Positions 18,357 through 27,059 of a stretch of DNA of 64,000 bases are shown here, piece by piece. The position numbers and the translations under genes are program-made. Each line of letters starts with the position of its first letter. The stretch's first letter is position 1. The notes under the pieces are model-generated. The model worked only from the letters and a program-made list of their open reading frames with translations. It had not been told where the DNA came from and did no database searches. The DNA is from CBDBBY01 sp965205055. Lineage in GTDB: Bacteria; Pseudomonadota; Alphaproteobacteria; Rhodobacterales; Rhodobacteraceae. The stretch lies in assembly GCA_965205055.1 (NCBI GenBank), contig OZ242030.1, positions 372,001 to 436,000 on the forward strand, in the 5' to 3' direction.

Positions 18357-18869
18357 CTATTTTGTTAATGCATCTTTGAGTTCGACTAGATCCTGTTCTG
18401 CTCCGTCAAAAGTAAAATCAGTTAAATTTTTCCGCCAAGGATAATCACTTTGCGGCATAACCTTCCATATTTGTCCCGGATATGTGTGATGATACCATCT
18501 TCTGGAATCGCTCACTTTCTGGCAATCAAAATAAATTGTTTTATTGTCTTTGCACGGTTGAGTAATTTTGCCGATTGCTCTTATCAAGATATATGTAACA
18601 GTAGTTTGCTTTAATTGATAATTATGTACTTGTTCAAAATCATCACGAGTTTGGCGGTAAAGGTTGTAAATTGCAACTTTGTCTGCAATTTTCATATTGT
18701 GCAAATAGCGGCGGTATAATTTACGTTCCCAATCTCTTTTAACCTTGTCTTCGTGATATTCCCAATATCCATTGTCGATAAGCTCATCAAACTTTTTCGT
18801 GCTATATTCTTTTTTTGACAAAAGATACCAAAATGGCCTATTGAATTTAGTATTATGTGTGGTAGTCAT
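18357..18869 (-). CDS. Hypothetical protein, possible PUA-like (EVE/McrB N-terminal-type) domain
   Basis: A 170-residue, very AT-rich gene unlike its neighbours in composition. It starts with FWYLLSKKEY; later come DKVAIYNLYRQ, the strand pattern YILIRAIGKITQP, a RRWYHHTY segment and PGQIWKVMPQ. The order W-x-L, KVAIxN, AIGxIT, R-W-Y, IWxV is that seen in PUA-like domains found at the N-terminus of some McrB-type restriction ATPases and in EVE proteins. This is pattern inference with no search behind it. No nuclease or ATPase partner is adjacent. It lies between the murI fragment and the intact murI. Confidence 0.5.
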   Translation of the reverse strand: MTTTHNTKFNRPFWYLLSKKEYSTKKFDELIDNGYWEYHEDKVKRDWERKLYRRYLHNMKIADKVAIYNLYRQTRDDFEQVHNYQLKQTTVTYILIRAIGKITQPCKDNKTIYFDCQKVSDSRRWYHHTYPGQIWKVMPQSDYPWRKNLTDFTFDGAEQDLVELKDALTK

Positions 18870-19841
18870 TGGATAATCCCCCTCGCTTCATTATTCAGAC
18901 AAAGTTAAAAGTTTATACTTGACCTTACTACCTCAATTGTCACTCATACACGCGTGACTATTGATGATTTTCCATGAGCGTTCCGGTGGCCGTTGATCGG
19001 AAGTTGAAGCCTTTAGCAATTCCAAGGTATCGGACGTGGCGGTGTGCTAGGGAAGATTCTGTGCCATATTCAAGCAATCCTTCAAGCGGGTGGATCGAGG
19101 TTCAAGTAGGATCCATTGCTTGACAGCGTTGGTTGGAAAGTACTTATACGAAAGTTTTTTCTGATGCAAGGTGAATTTTAACCCCTTGAGTAGTTGTCCG
19201 TTAGGACTTCTAGTGGCATGTTATAGTCGGATAGATCCCTCTTTGGCGGGCTGCGACGGAGCATTTGGAACTTGCCGCGGAGCTGCGGGCTTTCGCCTCT
19301 TTTTCTTTGTACAGTTCAAGGAATTACAAAAGCGGCTCCTCAATCCACCTGATGGAATCGGAGACACGGCTTCGGAGCCAGCAAGCAACGAACGGCCTCT
19401 TGTGTGTTGAAGCTGCCACTAGGATTGCGTATCAATGTGGCATAGCAAGAACCCCCCTGCGGTGATCTTGAACTAAGGCAATCAATTGCACGAGGGGCGG
19501 TCGTCCAGTTGGAGGAAAACGCCGTCACTATGGTTGAGTTATCTACCGGGACCGTGCTTCGCTAGGTTGCGTCGCCGTGTGGCGGGCAAAGAAGAGTCAG
19601 AGTCTTGCTGAAACCATGCGCCACGTTCGTTGTCTTTAATTTGATCGGCGCAATTTTCTCTTTCCAACCGCGTTTTGCGCTCGGAGTACGACAGCAGATT
19701 CGGGTGGACTTACACGCTGCAATTGGCCTTTCCTTTTCTGGTTTACTTCCGGCTCACTTGTTCAGCTTTTTCCTTGCGAGGCTGTTCAATGAGCCAAACG
19801 TAGTTTTCTTCCAATAGAAGACCCTTGGGAGAATTGCCCAC
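18870..19841. other. Intergenic between 18357 gene and murI
   Basis: About 970 bases. It contains the second copy of the degraded repeat (about 19204-19350), whose translated string SRIDPSLAGCDGAFG parallels that at 1338. No intact gene; the frames end quickly or lack protein character. Confidence 0.45.
19204..19350 (+). repeat. Degraded dispersed repeat, copy 2
   Basis: Partner of 1336-1480; shared core ATG(C/T)TATAGTCGG(G/A)TAG and a similar order of words after it. Overall identity by eye is modest. Confidence 0.4.
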
Positions 19842-19894
19842 CTTCAATCTGCCGACAGGATTTGGTATGCGCGGCAGGATTGCGGAGTGGGCGG

Positions 19895-20707
19895 ATGGCG
19901 GTCGGCATTTTTGATTCGGGTCTTGGAGGGCTGACGGTATTCGACGCCGTTTCGAAGCGGTTGCCGGATGTCGCGTTCATCTATCTCGGCGACCATGCGA
20001 ACGCGCCGTTCGGCATCCGAAACCATGACGACATCTTCAATTTCACGTGCGATGGCGTGTCCAGGCTTTGGCAAGAAAACTGTGACTTGGTTATTCTGGC
20101 GTGCAATACAGCCTCGGCGGCGGCGTTGAAGAGGATGCAGGAGACTTGGCTTCCCAAGGACAAACGGGTGCTGGGAGTGTTCGTTCCGATGATCGAAGCG
20201 CTGACGAAAAGGAACTGGGGCGACAATTCTCCGCCCGGCGAGGTCGGAGTGCAGCGAGTCGCTCTTTTCGCAACACAGGCAACAGTCGCGTCCCGAGCTT
20301 TCCAGCGTGAGCTTTCGTTCAGGGCGATCGGTGTGGATGTTGAAGCGCAGCCATGCGGTGGCTTGGTCGACGCGATAGAGCAAGGGGATATGATCTTGGC
20401 GGAGGCGCTCGCGGGAAGCCACGTCGAGGCGTTGCTTCGCAGGATGCCGAACCCGCAAGCGGCGATTCTTGGATGCACGCACTATCCCCTGATTGAGAAT
20501 ATGTTTCGCAAAGCATTGGGAGCGGATGTTGAGTGCTACAACCAAGCGGAACTCGTTGCGGAAAGCTTGGCGGATTACCTTCGGCGTCACGAAGGCATTG
20601 AAGGTTCCGGGGGCGGTTCTAGATTTTTTACCACGGGCGATCCGGAAATGGTCTCTCGGCAGGCGACACGGTTTTTGCGCCGGGCCATAAGCTTTGAAGC
20701 GGCATGA
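19895..20707 (+). CDS. murI: Glutamate racemase
   Basis: Interconverts L- and D-glutamate for peptidoglycan. 270 residues. MAVGIFDSGLGGLTV opens the protein; the catalytic cysteines are in LACNTASAAAL (about 72-82) and GCTHYPLIE (about 193-201). FDSGxGG and YxGDxxxxPFG motifs are complete. The ATG at 19895 is chosen because the protein family begins there; the 11 codons upstream (from a TTG) are not conserved. The truncated duplicate at 17983-18115 shares the same upstream bases. argC starts 27 bases downstream. Confidence 0.95.
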   Translation: MAVGIFDSGLGGLTVFDAVSKRLPDVAFIYLGDHANAPFGIRNHDDIFNFTCDGVSRLWQENCDLVILACNTASAAALKRMQETWLPKDKRVLGVFVPMIEALTKRNWGDNSPPGEVGVQRVALFATQATVASRAFQRELSFRAIGVDVEAQPCGGLVDAIEQGDMILAEALAGSHVEALLRRMPNPQAAILGCTHYPLIENMFRKALGADVECYNQAELVAESLADYLRRHEGIEGSGGGSRFFTTGDPEMVSRQATRFLRRAISFEAA

Positions 20708-20734
20708 ACGAAAGCGAACAGTAGGAGAATTCAA

Positions 20735-21772
20735 GTGTCGGGCGAACATTCGGCTCGGATCGCGATAATCGGCGCGAGCGGGTACACAGGTGCTGAATTG
20801 ATGCGACTGGCTGCTGGCCATCCCAGGTTGCAAATCGTCGCGCTGGGTGCCGATCGCAGCGCAGGACAGGAGATTGCCGATGTATTTCCTGCGCTCCGCC
20901 ACTTGAACCTTCCTCGATTGCAGTCGGCTGAAGATATCGATCTGAAGGAAATTGACTTGGTTTTCTGCGCTCTGCCGCATGCGACCAGCCAAGCGGTGGT
21001 TCCCGGGATTCTTGAATCCGCGTTGTGCGTCGATCTGTCGGCGGATTTCCGTTTGAGGGATCCGGCGGAATATGAGCGTTGGTACGGGAAGCCGCATTCC
21101 GCTTTGGATGTCCAGGACAAGGCCGTCTACGGGCTTACTGAATTCTACAGGGACGAAATCAGGAACGCGCGCCTCGTGGCATGCACCGGCTGCAATGCCG
21201 CGACCGGTTTGTACGCATTGCTTCCGCTGGTTGCGGAAGACGTCATCGACACAGACGATATTGTCATCGACCTGAAAGCTGGCGTCTCTGGAGCAGGCCG
21301 CAGCCCGAAACTAGGCACCTTGCACTCGGAGGTGTCCGAGGGATGCCAAGCCTACAACGTGTCGAAGCACCGACATCTTGGGGAATTCGACCAAGAATTG
21401 TCGAAAGCGGCGGGAAAACCTGTCGCAGTTACATTTGCGCCTCATCTGCTGCCGCAGAATCGAGGAATTCTCGCCACGATTTATGTTAGAGGCAATCCGT
21501 CGCGAATTCACGCTGCGCTCGCTGAACGGTATCGGCAGGAACATTTCATAATCGTGCTTCCGTTCGGCCAGCATCCTTCCACTCGCGACGTGCGAGCATC
21601 GAACTTCGTGCATATTGGCGTTGTCGCGGATCGAAAATCTGGGCGGGCGATTGTGTTTTCAACGCTCGACAATTTGACCAAGGGATCATCGGGACAAGCG
21701 ATTCAGAACGCAAACCTGATGCTGGGCTTCGACGAGACTGAAGGTCTTGGACTTGCGCCTGTGGTTCCCTGA
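20735..21772 (+). CDS. argC: N-acetyl-gamma-glutamyl-phosphate reductase
   Basis: NADPH-dependent third step of arginine biosynthesis. 345 residues, the long alphaproteobacterial/E. coli-type ArgC. The Rossmann motif IIGASGYTGAELMRL is at about 10-24 and the active-site cysteine in ACTGCNAATG near 150. DNLTKGSSGQAIQNANLM closes the protein, a family hallmark. The start is GTG with AGGAG 8 bases upstream. In many alphaproteobacteria argC follows rplM-rpsI; here about 9.4 kb separates them. Confidence 0.95.
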   Translation: MSGEHSARIAIIGASGYTGAELMRLAAGHPRLQIVALGADRSAGQEIADVFPALRHLNLPRLQSAEDIDLKEIDLVFCALPHATSQAVVPGILESALCVDLSADFRLRDPAEYERWYGKPHSALDVQDKAVYGLTEFYRDEIRNARLVACTGCNAATGLYALLPLVAEDVIDTDDIVIDLKAGVSGAGRSPKLGTLHSEVSEGCQAYNVSKHRHLGEFDQELSKAAGKPVAVTFAPHLLPQNRGILATIYVRGNPSRIHAALAERYRQEHFIIVLPFGQHPSTRDVRASNFVHIGVVADRKSGRAIVFSTLDNLTKGSSGQAIQNANLMLGFDETEGLGLAPVVP

Positions 21773-21775
21773 GCA

Positions 21776-22222
21776 ATGCACGGCCTCAAAAAACGAAGGC
21801 GAGCGCAGCTGATCGCACTTTCGGCCGTATGCCTTACATTGGCAGCCGGCTTGATCGGCTATGCCATGCAGGACGGCATTTCGTATTTCAGGAGTCCTAC
21901 GCAAGTGTTCGAAGATCCGCCCGAAGCGGGTGAAAGATTCAGAATCGGCGGGCTGGTGGAAGTTGGGTCGCTCGTTCGCGGCTCCGGCAACGAAATTCGT
22001 TTTAGAACGACTGACGGGGCGGCTTCGGTCGAGATGCGCTATTCAGGTTTGCTTCCGGATTTGTTCGCCGAAGGGCAGGGTGTCGTAGCTTTGGGTCGGA
22101 TGGAGGATGGCGTGTTCGTCGCGACGGAAATACTGGCCAAGCATGACGAGAACTATATGCCGCGGGAAGTCGTCGAAGCGCTGATAGAGCAGGGCGTTTT
22201 TAAGCCGGTGGCCTCCAATTGA
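21776..22222 (+). CDS. ccmE: Cytochrome c maturation protein CcmE (heme chaperone)
   Basis: A 148-residue periplasmic heme chaperone with one N-terminal membrane anchor (about residues 11-32). The heme-binding histidine is H123, in LAKHDENYMP, with Y127 following as in the family. CcmE receives heme from CcmC/CcmD and passes it to CcmF. It starts 3 bases after argC, so it is probably co-transcribed with it. Confidence 0.93.
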   Translation: MHGLKKRRRAQLIALSAVCLTLAAGLIGYAMQDGISYFRSPTQVFEDPPEAGERFRIGGLVEVGSLVRGSGNEIRFRTTDGAASVEMRYSGLLPDLFAEGQGVVALGRMEDGVFVATEILAKHDENYMPREVVEALIEQGVFKPVASN

Positions 22223-22331
22223 TTGGTTTCGTGACTTGCAATGCTTAACCGTAGCGACACATCGCGGATCCATTTCTCCGGCTGCTCGCTGTGTGAATCA
22301 TGTGTGTAATCTCCATCGGCAGGGTCATTGA

Positions 22332-24305
22332 ATGATCGTTGAGATCGGCCATTTCGCGCTTGTAGCTGCATTGTTCGCTTCCTTGTTCCAAGCGCTGGTG
22401 CCATGCATTGGAGCCCACAACGGTTGGCGCGAATGGATGGACGCCGGAACGCGGTCGGCGACCGTGCTTTTCTTGTTTTGCGCGGCTTCATTCGCGGCGC
22501 TTACGGCCGCATTCGTGGTTTCGGATTTTTCGGTAGAGCTTGTCGCCAGAAACTCGCATTCTGCCAAACCGCTTCTGTACAAAGTCACGGGAGTCTGGGG
22601 CAACCACGAGGGCTCGCTGCTCCTCTGGATATTGATTTTGACTTTGTTCGGCGTTTCGATTGCGTGGTTTGGAAACGGCCTGCCGCCGAAACTCAAGGCG
22701 CGCGCCCTCGGCGTTCAGGGCGCGCTTGCGTCGGCGTTTCTTGCTCTGACCCTCTTTACCTCCAACCCCTTCACGCGAATTCAACCCGCGCCATTCGACG
22801 GCAATGACTTGAACCCGCTGCTGCAGGACCCGGGCTTGGCGATTCATCCGCCGTTTCTTTACTTGGGGTATGTCGGGCTATCGATTTCATTCAGTTTCGC
22901 GATCGCAGCGTTGTTGGACGGAAACGTCGATGCGGCTTGGGCACGGCGAGCGCGCCCTTGGACGCTCGCGTCATGGACCTTTCTCACCATCGGAATAGCG
23001 CTGGGATCGTGGTGGGCCTACTACGAGCTCGGCTGGGGCGGCTGGTGGTTTTGGGATCCGGTCGAAAACGCTTCGTTCATGCCATGGCTCATCGCTACGG
23101 CGCTTCTTCATTCCTCCATCGTTACGGAAAAGCGTGAGAGCTTGAAGAACTGGACGATCCTGCTTGCCTTGCTCGCGTTCACCTTTTCGATGATCGGGAC
23201 TTTCCTGGTTCGATCAGGAATTATTACATCAGTTCACGCGTTCGCGAGCGACCCTGCCCGCGGTGTATTCATACTGGCTATTCTTTTGGCGTTTTCAGGA
23301 GGCGGATTTGCGCTCTTCGCATATCGCTCAGCGTTGCTGGTTCCGAAGGGCGCCTTCGGCTTGGTAAGCCGGGAGTCGGCTCTGATTATGAACAATGCGT
23401 TGCTCGTTGTATCCGCATTCGTCGTTTTCGTAGGCACATTCTGGCCTCTTGCCGCAGAAATGGTCTTCGGGAACGTCGTTTCAGTCGGTCCGCCGTTCTT
23501 TGACTTGGCTTTCACTCCATTTGTCGTCCTTCTGGCAGCTCTGCTTCCGATTGGAGCGTTGCTTCCCTGGAAACGCGGATCGATTGAGCAGTCCTTCAGG
23601 CGTATGTGGGGCGCGCTGGTTCTGGCTTTGGCGCTGGGCGCGCTGGCGTGGTCGCTGCAAACGGGCTCAAGGATTCTTGCGCCGGTCGGAATTACGCTGG
23701 GCGTATGGATTATCGCGGGCGCTATCGTCGACTTGGCGGCAAGCGCAGGCGTGTGGAGGCGCGGCTTGAATATAGGCCGGCTTGTGTCCGCGCCGGGTGC
23801 CCAGCTGGGGAAGGCTGTCGCCCATGCGGGTTTCGGAGTCTTGATTTTGGGCATTTCCGCGATAACGGCATGGGAAGTGGAAGACATTCGAATCGCGCGT
23901 CCGGGGGAAAGTTTTCAAATCGGCAAGTACGAAGTGAGGCTTGATGGTGTTGAAACAGTGACCGGTCCCAACTATCGAGCCGCTGTCGGCATGTTCGATG
24001 TATTTCGGAACGCGTCGTACGTCGCATCGCTGTCTCCGGAGCGCCGGTATTACCCGGTCGCCGGAATGCAAACGACGGAAGCTGCCATAGATAGAGGCCT
24101 GTTCAGAGATCTTTACATCGTTATAGGCGAATCGAACGGCGACGGCGGCTGGACGGTGCGGACCTATCTGAAGCCGTTGGCGAACTGGATCTGGGCAGGC
24201 GCAATGATCATGGCGTTCGGCGGACTGCTTGGCTTATCGGATCGGCGATTTCGTTTCTCGGCATCCGCAAAGGCCGCTAGACGGTTGCGCGCGGCAGCGG
24301 AGTGA
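22332..24305 (+). CDS. ccmF: Cytochrome c heme lyase subunit CcmF
   Basis: A 657-residue polytopic membrane protein of the heme-handling protein family. Early WGNHEGSLLLW and the tryptophan-rich WWD motif (GWGGWWFWDPVENASFMPWL) near residues 235-254 are diagnostic. Heme-ligand histidines lie in the surrounding loops. It ligates heme from CcmE to CXXCH apocytochromes with CcmH. Length is normal. ccmH begins 4 bases after its stop. Confidence 0.95.
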   Translation: MIVEIGHFALVAALFASLFQALVPCIGAHNGWREWMDAGTRSATVLFLFCAASFAALTAAFVVSDFSVELVARNSHSAKPLLYKVTGVWGNHEGSLLLWILILTLFGVSIAWFGNGLPPKLKARALGVQGALASAFLALTLFTSNPFTRIQPAPFDGNDLNPLLQDPGLAIHPPFLYLGYVGLSISFSFAIAALLDGNVDAAWARRARPWTLASWTFLTIGIALGSWWAYYELGWGGWWFWDPVENASFMPWLIATALLHSSIVTEKRESLKNWTILLALLAFTFSMIGTFLVRSGIITSVHAFASDPARGVFILAILLAFSGGGFALFAYRSALLVPKGAFGLVSRESALIMNNALLVVSAFVVFVGTFWPLAAEMVFGNVVSVGPPFFDLAFTPFVVLLAALLPIGALLPWKRGSIEQSFRRMWGALVLALALGALAWSLQTGSRILAPVGITLGVWIIAGAIVDLAASAGVWRRGLNIGRLVSAPGAQLGKAVAHAGFGVLILGISAITAWEVEDIRIARPGESFQIGKYEVRLDGVETVTGPNYRAAVGMFDVFRNASYVASLSPERRYYPVAGMQTTEAAIDRGLFRDLYIVIGESNGDGGWTVRTYLKPLANWIWAGAMIMAFGGLLGLSDRRFRFSASAKAARRLRAAAE

Positions 24306-24309
24306 TCGC

Positions 24310-24765
24310 ATGAGGTTCGGATTGATGTTGATGTTCCTGTTGGCATTCGCCCTGCCAATGAACGCGGTTGAGCCGGACGAAATTTTGTCCAACGCTCAAT
24401 GGGAAGAACGTGCGCGAGATATATCGAAGAACCTGCGATGTCTGGTATGCCAAAATGAATCCATCGACGAATCGAACGCTCCGCTGGCCAAGGATTTGCG
24501 ACTGATCGTTCGCGAACTGATCACTGAAGGGAAGAGCGACAGTGACATCTACGCTTACCTTTCGGAACGCTACGGAGAGTTCGTTCTCCTTCGGCCGGTC
24601 GCTTCAGGCGCGAACTGGCTGCTCTATTTGTTTGGACCGGCCGCATTTGGTCTCGCGCTGCTCGTTTCAGGAATTTACATAAGGCGCCGAGGCCGAGCGG
24701 AAAGCGGGCAGGCACCCGAGTTGAGCGACGCCGAGCGGGAGCAACTTGAGCGGCTTTTGGAATGA
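24310..24765 (+). CDS. ccmH: Cytochrome c maturation protein CcmH (CycL type)
   Basis: A 151-residue apocytochrome thiol-handling protein. A signal/anchor segment occupies residues 3-18, the redox motif LRCLVCQNESI is near residue 45, and a C-terminal membrane helix lies at about 108-127. It lacks the TPR (CcmI-like) extension of the E. coli protein, as in rhizobial CycL. No ccmG thioredoxin gene sits between ccmF and ccmH. The ATG at 24310 places the signal peptide correctly. Confidence 0.93.
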   Translation: MRFGLMLMFLLAFALPMNAVEPDEILSNAQWEERARDISKNLRCLVCQNESIDESNAPLAKDLRLIVRELITEGKSDSDIYAYLSERYGEFVLLRPVASGANWLLYLFGPAAFGLALLVSGIYIRRRGRAESGQAPELSDAEREQLERLLE

Positions 24766-24844
24766 ACAATGAATGCGGCCAGACTCAACGAATTCTTGGA
24801 TTCCCAGGATTCGGGCTGGCTGTCTGCGGAGGCGGAAAGTGACC

Positions 24845-25621
24845 ATGGATTATTCGACCTTAAAGTTTGAATCCGACCAAGACATCGTGACGATCAAGCT
24901 GAATCGCCCTGAGGTGATGAATGCATTGAACGCGCTGATGCGGGCCGAACTTGCGCACGCCATCCAATCGGCTCCCGAACACGGTCGAGTCCTTGTGCTG
25001 ACCGGCGAAGGCAAAGCGTTCTGCTCCGGCCAGGATTTGGGAGACGGCGTCAGAGCTGCCGACGCGGATCTGGAGCGCACTTTGCGCGATGAGTATTTCC
25101 CGCTTCTGAAGGCGTTTCAGAATTGCGTGATTCCGACCATTGCGGCGGTCAACGGCGCCGCCGCGGGTGCCGGAGCCAATATCGCGTTGCTTGCGGACGT
25201 CGTCATTGCGGCAGAGAGCGCTTATTTCATGCAGGCATTCTCTCGAATCGGGCTCATCCCGGACGCCGGAGGGACGTGGCTATTGCCGAGAAGCATCGGA
25301 GCGGCGCGGTCGATGGGCATGATGATGTTCGCAGAGCGGGTCAGCGCGAAGCAAGCTCTCGACTGGGGCCTTATTTGGGAAACTGCGCCGGACGCCGAGT
25401 TCGAACGCGCTTGGAAGGCAAGAGCCGGCCAGCTGGCCGCCGGCCCGACACAGGCCTACGCGCGGATGAAGCGTCTGGTCAGAGCAAGTTTCGAGACGGA
25501 TTTCAACAAGCAGGTCGAGCTTGAGGCGAAACTTCAGGGCGAGTCGGGCAAGACCCGGGATTTCAAGGAAGGCGTGCTCGCGTTTCTTGAAAAAAGGCCC
25601 CCGAAATTCGAAGGCCGCTGA
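24845..25621 (+). CDS. Enoyl-CoA hydratase/isomerase (PaaG-like)
   Basis: A 258-residue crotonase-fold protein. FCSGQDLGDGV (about 60-70) forms part of the CoA pocket; NGAAAGAGANIALLADVVIA is the oxyanion-hole helix; FSRIGLIPDAGGTWLLPR carries the Asp that marks PaaG-type ring-epoxide isomerases (IGLIPDxGG). A phenylacetate-pathway role is possible, but no other paa genes are in view. The start at 24845 has GCGGAGG about 16 bases and GGAAAG about 6 bases upstream. It is convergent with the M20 peptidase gene (13 bases between stops). Confidence 0.87.
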   Translation: MDYSTLKFESDQDIVTIKLNRPEVMNALNALMRAELAHAIQSAPEHGRVLVLTGEGKAFCSGQDLGDGVRAADADLERTLRDEYFPLLKAFQNCVIPTIAAVNGAAAGAGANIALLADVVIAAESAYFMQAFSRIGLIPDAGGTWLLPRSIGAARSMGMMMFAERVSAKQALDWGLIWETAPDAEFERAWKARAGQLAAGPTQAYARMKRLVRASFETDFNKQVELEAKLQGESGKTRDFKEGVLAFLEKRPPKFEGR

Positions 25622-25634
25622 ATCCGGGCCGCCC

Positions 25635-27005
25635 TTACTGCAAAGACGAGAGAATGCGCGCCCAGCTGCGGATTCCTTTGTGGAAGCTCTTCAGATCGTA
25701 TTTCTCATTCGGCGAATGGATCTGATCATCATCTTTGCCGAATCCGATGAGCACTGAATCCATTCCGAGAATGTCCTGAAAGTAGCCTGCGATCGGTATT
25801 GATCCGCCGCAACCTATGTAAGCGGCGGGCTTGCCCCATTCCTCCGCGAGCGCTTTGTTGCTCACTTCGAATGCCGGGTGCGAGATTTCCATTCTGCACG
25901 CGGGCGAAGCTGCGTGATCAAGAAACTCCACCTTGCAATCCTCCGGAAGCAGCGTCCGCACGAACTCCCTCAAGTTCTTGCGGATTTCCAAGGGATTCTG
26001 GCTGCCCACAAGCCGGAAGCTGATCTTCGCCGATGCTTTGGACGGGAGGACGGTTTTGAATCCTTCGCCTGAATAGCCGCCGGTCAATCCGTTCACCTCG
26101 CATGTCGGTCGAGACCAAATCATTTCGAGGGGCGTTCGATCCCGCTCGCCCGCGGGAACCGACAATCCCACGTCGCCCAGAAACTTGCTGTGGCTGAAGT
26201 CCAGAGCTTCCCACTGAGCTTTGATCTCCGGCTCAATCTCGTGGACGCCTTCATAGAAACCGGGAACAGTGACGCGGCCGTTCTCGTCATGCAGGCCAGC
26301 GATTATCCTCGCAAGCACGCGCGCGGGATTCGCGGCCATGCCGCCAAACGCTCCTGAATGAAGATCCAAGTCCGGTCCGGTCACGATGATTTCTTCGCCC
26401 AGCAGCCCGCGCAGCATCGTTACGATTGCAGGCTGATCTTCGCCCAGCAGCCCGGTATCGCATATGAACGCGATATCGGCGGCCAGCTCCTTGGCATTTT
26501 CTTCAAGGAAAGGAACCAATGACGGCGAGCCCGATTCCTCCTCGCCTTCCAAGATTATGGAAATATTCCGAGGCGTCTCGCCGCTGACTTTCTTCCACGC
26601 CCGGCAAGCCTCTATGAAGGTCATGAGCTGTCCTTTGTCGTCGCAGGCTCCCCGCCCTCTGATGACCTTTCCACTCGGAGTCGATTCAAGTGACGGGTCG
26701 AACGGATCGCTGCGCCAAAGACTGATCGGATCAACGGGCTGCACATCATAGTGTCCGTAGAACAGGAACCTTGGCCCTGTTCCCTCTCCGTGGGCGACGA
26801 CCATCGGGTGGCCCGCCGTCGGCCTTTTCTCGGCCTTGAAGCCTATCGAACGCAAATTCGCCGCAAGCCAATCCGCTGCATTGTCGCAGCTGTCGGCATA
26901 AGCCGGATCGGTCGAAATCGACTTGATCCGAAGGAGCTCGAATAACCTTGAAAGGGATTGATCCAGATCCTGGTCAATCGTGGAAAGCAATTTATCCAAA
27001 TCCAT
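25635..27005 (-). CDS. M20 family dipeptidase (CNDP/PepV-like)
   Basis: A 456-residue di-zinc peptidase. Metal-ligand regions are YGHYDVQP (about 83-90), RGACDDKGQL and EGEEESGSPS, with DTG and the C-terminal HSPNEKY completing the site. The lid/dimerisation domain insertion is at about 190-330. Members cut dipeptides and related amide compounds; substrate unknown. It lies 54 bases downstream of mnmA on the same strand. Confidence 0.9.
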   Translation of the reverse strand: MDLDKLLSTIDQDLDQSLSRLFELLRIKSISTDPAYADSCDNAADWLAANLRSIGFKAEKRPTAGHPMVVAHGEGTGPRFLFYGHYDVQPVDPISLWRSDPFDPSLESTPSGKVIRGRGACDDKGQLMTFIEACRAWKKVSGETPRNISIILEGEEESGSPSLVPFLEENAKELAADIAFICDTGLLGEDQPAIVTMLRGLLGEEIIVTGPDLDLHSGAFGGMAANPARVLARIIAGLHDENGRVTVPGFYEGVHEIEPEIKAQWEALDFSHSKFLGDVGLSVPAGERDRTPLEMIWSRPTCEVNGLTGGYSGEGFKTVLPSKASAKISFRLVGSQNPLEIRKNLREFVRTLLPEDCKVEFLDHAASPACRMEISHPAFEVSNKALAEEWGKPAAYIGCGGSIPIAGYFQDILGMDSVLIGFGKDDDQIHSPNEKYDLKSFHKGIRSWARILSSLQ

Positions 27006-27059
27006 GTTCCGTGCTCTCTGTTGCTGTTGGGCGTTTTCCGGGCGAATCGCTGCCCGAAA

